A DNA stretch of 64,000 bases, from positions 6,237,425-6,301,424 of the forward strand of contig JALMQS010000225.1 in assembly GCA_024734495.1 (NCBI GenBank), written 5' to 3'. The position numbers were made by a program, and so were the translations under genes. The stretch comes from Forficula auricularia. Lineage: Eukaryota; Arthropoda; Insecta; Dermaptera; Forficulidae. The notes beneath the pieces are model-generated. The model had not been told where the DNA came from. It did no database searches and saw only the letters and a list, made by a program, of their open reading frames with translations. Of the stretch, positions 57,650 through 64,000 are shown piece by piece; positions within the stretch are counted from its first letter, which is position 1, and every line of letters starts with the position of its first letter.

Positions 57650-58025
57650 CCATCAATTTGGCTTTATTGGAAGGATAATTTTATGCCATTAATGTTTACA
57701 ATATGATTTCGGGCATGTGGCCGCCGCGGCTGGCTCGAATAAATCCAATTCTACAGGTCCAATTTTCAACCACTTTTTCGAGCATATAAGGGCCGTATGT
57801 TGGCAATACGCCACGAATGTTGGCTTCAAGTCCCCTAACGTTTCTGGTTTGTTGGCGTAGACGAGCGACTTCACATATCCCCAAAGAAAATAATCCAATG
57901 GTGTCAAATCACACGATCTTGGTGGCCAATTGACAGTCCATTCCGCGAAATTATGCGCTCATCGAATGTGACGTGCGCTGCAGTGGCATGCAGCGCCGTC
58001 TTGTTGGCGACTCACAACTTAGTTT
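57650..58025 (-). pseudogene. mariner-superfamily transposase C-terminal remnant
   Basis: Minus strand: RQQDGAACH (second catalytic Asp), then VNWPPRSCDLTPLDYFLWGY (third Asp in PLD), VKSLVYANKPET, and in another frame MLEKVVENWTCRIGFIRASR and GGHMPEIIL. The blocks are in family order but need frame changes. Terminal repeats were not found. Confidence 0.8.
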
Positions 58026-58854
58026 GAAACAGGTCTTGACTTGTATTTTACATCTACTAAAATACTAATTATTTATTTTAAACACCTGTTAAAGATAAAA
58101 ATCAATTCAAAATAACTAAATAAAGAGAACACAATACCAAAAAGTGGTTTTAATAATGGTTAATAGCGAATATTTTCTTTCGAAATTTTCGAAATTTTCA
58201 AAAATCGAAAAAAAAATAGTAATTATCATTAGGACCACTATCTGCCTGGCTTAAAATTTATAGAATGATTAGAAGTTTAAAAGAAAAAATTATCAAAAAG
58301 TGTGTAAAGAAACAAATATTTCAAAAAAAAAAAAATTGAATTTGGATAATTTCTTTTTTTTTTTTTTTTTTTTAAGGGCACATCAACTGCCAGGGCCATT
58401 AGCGCGATCATTTTTTAAGAAGTTATGAGCGAATAACCTAAATTCGATATCTTTTAAAACGGTGTTAAAAAAAATTGCAAAATTTACCAGTAAGAGTTTT
58501 TTGATGGTCACTAAAATATGTCAAAAAATGAAAGAAATCAAAAATTAAAATTTTTCAAACCGTCCGATTTCGTGTGGAATGCCTCTTATATATGTTTTTG
58601 TATTGTTGCAATAGTTTATTCTATAATTTATGGACAAACTTATGAAAATAGTCTAAAAAATTAAATAAAAACTTATTGATGTGATTGTTTTTCTCCAAAT
58701 TTGCGTAGCCGTCACCAAATTAGAAATATTGGTCGCTGCTGTTTTTTTTTTATTAAGATAGGAATGTCCCATCATTTTAATAGAGTTCGTTTCCAGTCCT
58801 TACCCTCTCTCTCCCTGAAGACATCACCATCGGCTACGTGGAAGTTATATTTTG
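58026..58854. other. AT-rich intergenic DNA
   Basis: No gene is recognised. Poly-A and poly-T runs occur near 58326 and 58350-58373. Confidence 0.45.
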
Positions 58855-58962
58855 ATGAAGGTTAATATATTGTAAGAGTTCGTGGCTGTGATGAAACTAT
58901 ACTAGATGAAAGGAGGAGGTATCAGCCAAAGATGGAATCACTGGGTTCAATAAAACACACTT

Positions 58963-59011
58963 TAATGAGACGTTTCGGCCTAAATTTTATTTGGCCATCT
59001 TCAGTCAATTA
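58963..59011 (-). ncRNA. Hammerhead-ribozyme-like motif
   Basis: Mirror copy of 59265-59313 on the minus strand, with the same core, stem II GGCC...GGCC and stem I TAAT/ATTA plus GA/TC. Confidence 0.75.
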
Positions 59012-59264
59012 GGAGTTATACACAAAATGCGGTACACATATGTGATCGAACCAAGTCTTGTCAAAAATAAAAAATTAAAAAAAATAAAATAAAAAATAAA
59101 ATAAAAAATAAAATAAAAAATAAAAAAAATTTTTAAAAAATTTTCATTCTGAAACTTTTGGGTCCAGGCACGTTAAAAATTCGCATGAAGCTAAAAGAAA
59201 TTTTTTTATTTTTGACAAGGCTTGGTTCGATCACATATGTGTACCGCATTTTGTGTATAACTCC

Positions 59265-59313
59265 TAATTGACTGAAGATGGCCAAATAAAATTTAGGCCG
59301 AAACGTCTCATTA
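59265..59313 (+). ncRNA. Hammerhead-ribozyme-like motif
   Basis: Stem I TAAT, T, GA; core CTGAAGA; extra T; stem II GGCC with a 12-nt loop; GAAA; ACGT; position C; then TC and ATTA. The related motif at 61375-61422 replaces the GA/TC pairs by AA/TT, a compensatory change. Confidence 0.75.
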
Positions 59314-59388
59314 AAGGTGTTTTATTGAACCCAGTGATTCCATCTTTGGCTGATACCTCCTCCTTCATCTAGTATGAAGGTTAATATA

Positions 59389-60490
59389 GATAAAGCGAGT
59401 TTCTTTGAGAGGAATTTAACAGTGAAAATTGTAAGGCTCGTCTAATAACTTTATAAAATGAATTGTAAGAATTTTCTGTGCATGAACTACATAAAAATAA
59501 TTTTCATTTTAAGTTGTGAGGTACAGATATCATCAAAAGGAATAATCCATTTTGTCAAATGATAATTAAATTCCGATTTTCTTCGAATAGAATCTTGTTA
59601 GGCGGACATTCCAAAGGAAACTATTAATGGAAGAGTGAAAAACGCAAGTTATCTAGACACCTATTCTCTCTGTCGAAAACAAAAGATCAAGACAAATATG
59701 CAAATTGGCTACATATGAAATGATGAGGTATATGTCTGTCAAGCGAATTCGAAAGGAGGTTCATGCCAAGTGGTAAAATGCCTTGCCATTTATTGTCTGC
59801 TTTCTATAATTGAATTAAGTTTATTAATGGGTGAAATTCAGGGAAACTTCTCTTCGGGAATATCCCTTCGAATATTCCAAAGTTTGAAACGATTATACTC
59901 GCTAAGATGGAAAATCTATTTTCAGCTTCATATATGAAATATGTTAACGAAAACGGGGTGAAGTTAAAAAAAAGGAATATACATATTAATAAGGAATTAT
60001 ATTGGGATCAAAATGCTTAATCTTGTACGGAACAAGTGAAATCTTGTTGACAGGTGTCTCGAAAAACAGAACATGACCTAAAATATTAAGAAATTAAATT
60101 ATATCGGGACTGCGAAGATATTTTGCAAATTTGTTATTGATTAGACAGAAGGAAATTGAGTTTCAACGTAGATCCCAGCAATATTTTACTCAGTACTGCA
60201 AAAAGTTAACAAATTATAATTTTGCATAAAATTGTTAATGTCGTTTATAAATGCATATACGTGTAGATTGTCAAGTCGAAGTGGACTTCTACTGCCAAGA
60301 ATGACAATGTCGAATGTCCAGGTTTGCATATTAAAGAGTATGCAGACAAAAGACATATAAGAGTATTCCGATTGGTCATTTAAAACAGCGCTTCTTAAAC
60401 GGTGGGCCGTGACCCTCAAAGGGGGACGTAAGTAATTTAGTAACAATAGAATTGTCTGAACACGAAATAATCTAATATATAATATATAGA
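59389..60490. other. Intergenic DNA
   Basis: CAGCGCTTCTTAAACGGTGG at 60385 resembles the left end of Charlie/Buster-type hATs, but the matching right end was not found. No gene. Confidence 0.4.
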
Positions 60491-61374
60491 ATGTACAGGG
60501 TGGGGCATAAAGATCAAGGTACCACATTTTGTAGAGGTATAAAAAATGAAAAAATTTAATTAGAAAAAAACTGAATATATTTTTAAAAGTACATAAAATA
60601 ATTTTTTTTTAATGTGTATATCAGACGAAAAAAGCAGGGGGTCAAAAATGAAAATTCTTGCCCTTTCGACCAAACTATGCATACAAAATTTGATTAGTTT
60701 TTGCATTTCTAGCCTTCTGAGGGTCCACAGAATATGTATACAAAATTTGGTTGAGTTTGGTCAAAAGGGCTAGAATTTTTATTTTTGACCCTCCTCCCAT
60801 TTTGGTTGGTTAGTTTTTTGCATTTCTAGCCTTTTTGGGGCCCACAGAATATGTATGCAAAATTTGGTTGAGTTTGGTCGAAATGGCTAGAATTTTCAAT
60901 TTTGACCCCCCCCCCCCCGCTTTTTTGTTGTCTGATGATGTTTAAAACACATTTGAAAAAAAAATTTATGAATATTGTTAGAGTTCGTGGCTGTGATGAA
61001 ACTGTATTAGATGGAGGAGGAGGTATCAGCCAAAGATGGAATCACTGGGTTCAATAAAACACCTTTAATAAAACGTTTCGGCCTGAATGAGATTTATAAT
61101 GACCTCCCATAGGAGTCAAATATTTAATTATAATATAATATATAGAAAAAAATGTATATAAACTCATTACTTTCATTCTGAAACTTTTGGGTCCAGGCAC
61201 GTTATAAATTTACATGAAGCAAAAAAAATTTATTTTTGACAAGGCTTGGTTCGATCACATACATATGTGTACCGCATTTTGTGTATAACTGTAAGTTTAA
61301 ACAACAAAATTGGTCAACTTCTAATTTTGTATAAAATATATATCAATTAACATCTATTTGTAAATTTTGCAGCC

Positions 61375-61422
61375 TAATTAACTGAAGATGGCCAAATAAA
61401 TTCAGGCCGAAACGTTTTATTA
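61375..61422 (+). ncRNA. Hammerhead-ribozyme-like motif
   Basis: Stem I TAAT, T, AA; core CTGAAGA; extra T; stem II GGCC with an 11-nt loop; GAAA; ACGT; position T (GTT cleavage triplet); then TT and ATTA. Confidence 0.7.
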
Positions 61423-61433
61423 AAGGTGTTTTA

Positions 61434-62788
61434 CAGGGCCGCGCCGACCATCCACAGCGCCTGTGTGCGAAACCTATGAAGCGCCTCTTTTTTTCACTAA
61501 TCTTAATGTTTCAACTTATTTTTATTTCTTATTTGTTAATTTTGACCGAAATAAATTTTCGTAAAGTAAAATATTTACTTATTTTAGTTGTATTTTTATC
61601 ACGTTCTTCTACTTGTTTTCTTTTCCTTATTAAATTCTGGTAACCAGAAAATTTCTTTTTTTTATCTTGATCACTCATCGTGGAAAAAAGTTAAAACAAT
61701 CAGTAACACACAAACTATTTATTGTTTTTAGTGCTAGAACTTCTTCTTATTTCAATCAATTGTTTTGGCTCTCTCGTTCCTTAAAGTCGGGCTGTCGGGG
61801 AATCCCCGTGTACGGAAGCCTGGTTGGCTCACCGTCATTAAATAAAAAAGTGGCGCTCCTTTCGCCCAAGTTAACTAGTGCACCAGTGCACAAGTTCACT
61901 AGTGGACCTGTGGCTGCGACGCGGCATTATTGAAAACGCACTTTTTTGAATGTGTCGTGATTTTGTCATGCGCAGAATTCAAAATAATTAGGGCTATACA
62001 ATTTAACCGACTAAGCCGGATAAAAAAGTTAACTAAGCTAATTAATTAGCTAACCGTTCGGCTTAGCCGGTTAACTGAAATTAGCTAAGCTAATCGGCTA
62101 ATGGCTAAATTAGCTAAATAGTCTATTTAAGATTTTATTAATAAATGATTCATTAAATAATCATAATGCGATTTTTGAATTAGAAACTATGACGAAATGG
62201 TAAAGATTGGGTTCAAGATCAATAAAATTCAGAGTATTTTTTTACTTCATGATTATCAAACTTTTGGGTATAAACTCAAGATGACTCAATTTTTTTCGAA
62301 CTGTCAGACATTTTTTGTTCTCGAAATTCATGAAAATTTTTTCAATTTTTCATGCCCAAAAATTATATAACCGTGAAAGTAAATAATTACCAAATTCAAC
62401 GTCATACAATTTTACTATGATCTATTAAATTACATCGCAGTCATCGCATCGGTCGGGCTGCATTCATAAACTCATTTAAACAAACTCATGGCGGTTCTTT
62501 TGATTTTAACGCTGAGCTCGTAATTATTGTAAACTAAAACCCAAAGCGTAAAATTAAACCACAAACGTGAATATTATCTTGGGACACTTGTACAATAAGC
62601 GCTATATTATGTTTTGTTGTTTACCAGGCATTTGTTGCGCCTATTATACATACTTACTTATCGATACTCCACTACAAAGCAATATGTTGTTGTGTAAGTG
62701 TAACAAAAATAATTTCGATAGCGGCGCCCTTATTGTTTTGGCGCCTGTGTGCGCCGCACACTTCGCACACAGGGGCGGCGCGGCCCTG
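61434..62788 (-). mobile_element. hAT element with exact 8-bp duplication
   Basis: CAGGGCCGCGCCG at the left and CGGCGCGGCCCTG at the right are exact inverted ends. GTGTTTTA is duplicated (61426-61433, 62789-62796) and lies within the hammerhead element, so the insertion order is clear. It is 1355 bp with GC-rich ends (GTGTGCGCCGCACAC) and an AT-rich interior that includes a short palindromic GCTAA/TTAGC-rich tract at 62010-62120. Confidence 0.95.
61529..61678 (-). pseudogene. hAT transposase N-terminal fragment
   Basis: A 49-codon minus frame begins MSDQDKKKKFSGYQNLIRKR and continues RKQVEERDKNTTKISKYF before a stop. The lysine-rich SGYQ-RKRK opening followed by a hydrophobic KYF is the usual start of ZMYM1/TTF-type hAT transposases. 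The remainder of the protein is missing, so the element is non-autonomous. Confidence 0.6.
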
Positions 62789-62955
62789 GTGTTTTATTGA
62801 ACCCAGTGATTCCATCTTTGGCTGATACCTCATCCTTCATCTAATAGAAAAATTATTTTATGTTCTTTTCAAAAATAAATTGAGTTTTTTCTAGTTAAAT
62901 CCTTTCATTTTTTTATACCTCTTCAAAATGTTGTAGATCTTTATGCCCCACCCTG

Positions 62956-63770
62956 TATAATAATAATAGAAAATAATAAAGAACAGGGAATAATAAAAAT
63001 AGATTTAGTCAAAAGTATAATTAAGTTGTTTTTGGTAGGGCTATGTATACAAAAGAAAAATGTTTTGTGTTAATTTTTACTTTACCATAAAGGGTATGGT
63101 CAAGTATTGTAATCGTGTATGAAAAAAGTGTTTTTTTGCTTCGTTTTTTCGAAATATCTCAAAAAAGGCTGAAACTATTTTGAATAAAACCATGGAATTT
63201 TGGTCTACAAAAAGCCCTAATGAGTGAAGATATTTTTCAAGATATTTACTGGTTTGTCAAAATGTCTGTTAGTACGTACTTACGTTATTTTTGTGTACGC
63301 TCTAGCTAGTGTGAATATCAATCAAAACGAAATTTCACTACATATTATATCTATTTGCTAATATGATATTTGTGTTTTAATTGAAATTGAAATTTTGTCC
63401 AGATTTTAAAAAAAATTATAAATGAAAATAAGTATTATTTTTTCTGTAATTTTAATATACGATGGGAAGATCTTTGATAAAACCATCTTAAAAGTATTAA
63501 ATTTATAATTTGAAAAATTAATAAAATATTGATTTCAAATTAAAGAGAAGAAAGATAGTGAATGCCGTGTGTCCTAAACATCAATTTATTTTTTATATAA
63601 ATTAAAAAATTGAAATCCAAAGGATTCAAGAATTTTGAAATATTGAATGGTTGACTTGGAGCTGAAAACATTAGTATAAATAAATAGAATTTGTGTAAAA
63701 TATTAAAAATATAGTCTAATGAATACTTGGTACGATTAAAAATGGTTTAGAAATAATGATATTAATAGAG
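62956..63770. other. AT-rich intergenic DNA
   Basis: No gene or repeat is recognised. Confidence 0.5.
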
Positions 63771-63794
63771 AAAGAGATTATTACCTGGAGAACG

Positions 63795-64000
63795 AGGCGA
63801 CATGGTGACCCGAGGGGTGAACCGCGACTTAATATGCTGTACACCTACTTCCACTTGTACTTCCAAATATTTCCAAGTACTTCCAAATATTTCCAAGTAC
63901 TTCCAAATATTTCCAAGTACTTCCAAAATACTTCCAAAGAGGTGTACACCTACTTCCAATCGCGGATCACCCCTCGTGGTGACCCGTGCGTTCTCACCCA
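63795..64000. repeat. 20-bp tandem repeat between inverted arms
   Basis: TTCCAAATATTTCCAAGTAC repeats exactly three times (63861-63920) with partial units on both sides. GTACACCTACTTCCA flanks the array as a direct repeat (63839 and 63944). Outside lie inverted arms, GGTGACCCGAGGGGTGAACC at 63804 and the complementary GATCACCCCTCGTGGTGACC region to 63985, with weaker pairing beyond (GAGAACG/CGTTCTC). The window ends inside this structure. The 65-residue minus frame here is repeat-derived. Confidence 0.8.

Larger units (their letters stand above)
58870..59373. mobile_element. Hammerhead-bearing element, 15-bp target duplication
   Basis: ATGAAGGTTAATATA is duplicated exactly (58855-58869, 59374-59388). 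The 504-bp element starts TTGTAAGAGTTCGTGGCTG and has long inverted arms (GGAGGTATCAGCCAAAGATG, GAATCACTGGGTTCAATAAA) each ending in a complete hammerhead-like motif, then GAGTTATACACAAAATGC and GTGATCGAACCAAG, also inverted, around an A-rich centre. Confidence 0.9.
60974..62845. mobile_element. Hammerhead-bearing element, itself split by a hAT
   Basis: It starts TTGTTAGAGTTCGTGGCTGT, like 58870, and ends CTGATACCTCATCCTTCATC. The left hammerhead is reduced to its 3' half (61070-61085, minus strand); the right one is complete at 61375-61422. No clean flanking duplication was found. Confidence 0.75.
60496..62955. mobile_element. mariner-type MITE enlarged by nested insertions
   Basis: Ends CAGGGTGGGGCATAAAGATC and GATCTTTATGCCCCACCCTG are exact inverted repeats flanked by TA on each side. 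The similarity extends about 115 bp inward (TACCACATTTTGTAGAGG against CCTCTTCAAAATGTTG). Inside, modules containing CAAAATTTGGTTGAGTTTGG, GCTAGAATTTT and TTTTGACCC repeat two or three times (60650-60910). The element at 60974-62845 interrupts it. Confidence 0.8.

Noticed and set aside
60385..60440. hAT left end CAGCGCTTCTTAAACGG
   Set aside because: It resembles Charlie/Buster termini but lacks a right end in the window.

Overview
The window looks like gene-poor, AT-rich nuclear DNA from an arthropod, most likely an insect. It has no operon structure. It carries insect-type dispersed repeats (the GGTTCCGT family, the ACCGACTTCAAAAAAGGAGG family, the TAGCTGACCCGAC family), tRNA-derived SINEs, CR1/Jockey-type and RNase-H-bearing non-LTR retrotransposon debris, mariner debris and at least five hAT terminal-repeat families. 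The order cannot be fixed from the sequence.

Only one host gene is convincing: an uninterrupted 299-codon reading frame at 36072-36971 for a mitochondrial carrier of the 2-oxoglutarate/malate type (SLC25A11-like). A GC-rich island at about 4660-4900 ending in a strong minus-strand splice donor is a candidate first exon. A decayed unrecognised reading frame lies at 48922-49212 (minus).

Layout. 1-9.7 kb: a SINE foldback, a hAT element, a pogo-like MITE, the GC-rich candidate exon, a hammerhead-like motif, and two snapback elements flanked by 13- and 16-bp duplications. 9.7-19.4 kb: a hammerhead-bearing element, a decayed hAT, four LINE or mariner relics. 19.4-26.5 kb: the densest MITE and hammerhead stretch. 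26.6-31 kb: SINEs, one of them split by a hAT with a perfect 8-bp target duplication. 31-36 kb: SINE and hammerhead element. 36-38.1 kb: the carrier gene, followed by a 935-bp element with 70-bp terminal inverted repeats. 38-52 kb: hAT and foldback elements and LINE 3' ends. 52-58 kb: RNase-H LINE and mariner relics. 58.8-63 kb: two hammerhead-bearing elements, the second inside a mariner-type MITE and itself split by a hAT (three nested insertions). The last 200 bp hold a 20-bp tandem repeat between inverted arms.

The most notable signal is a set of short snapback (head-to-head inverted) elements, each bounded by 12-16 bp target duplications. Several carry motifs that match the hammerhead ribozyme core: CTGANGA, a stem II hairpin, GAAA, a self-complementary minimal stem III, then GTC or GTT. 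Stem I is complementary but different in sequence between families. Such minimal stem-III hammerheads are known from Penelope-like retroelements; no Penelope reverse transcriptase is visible here, so that link is inference.
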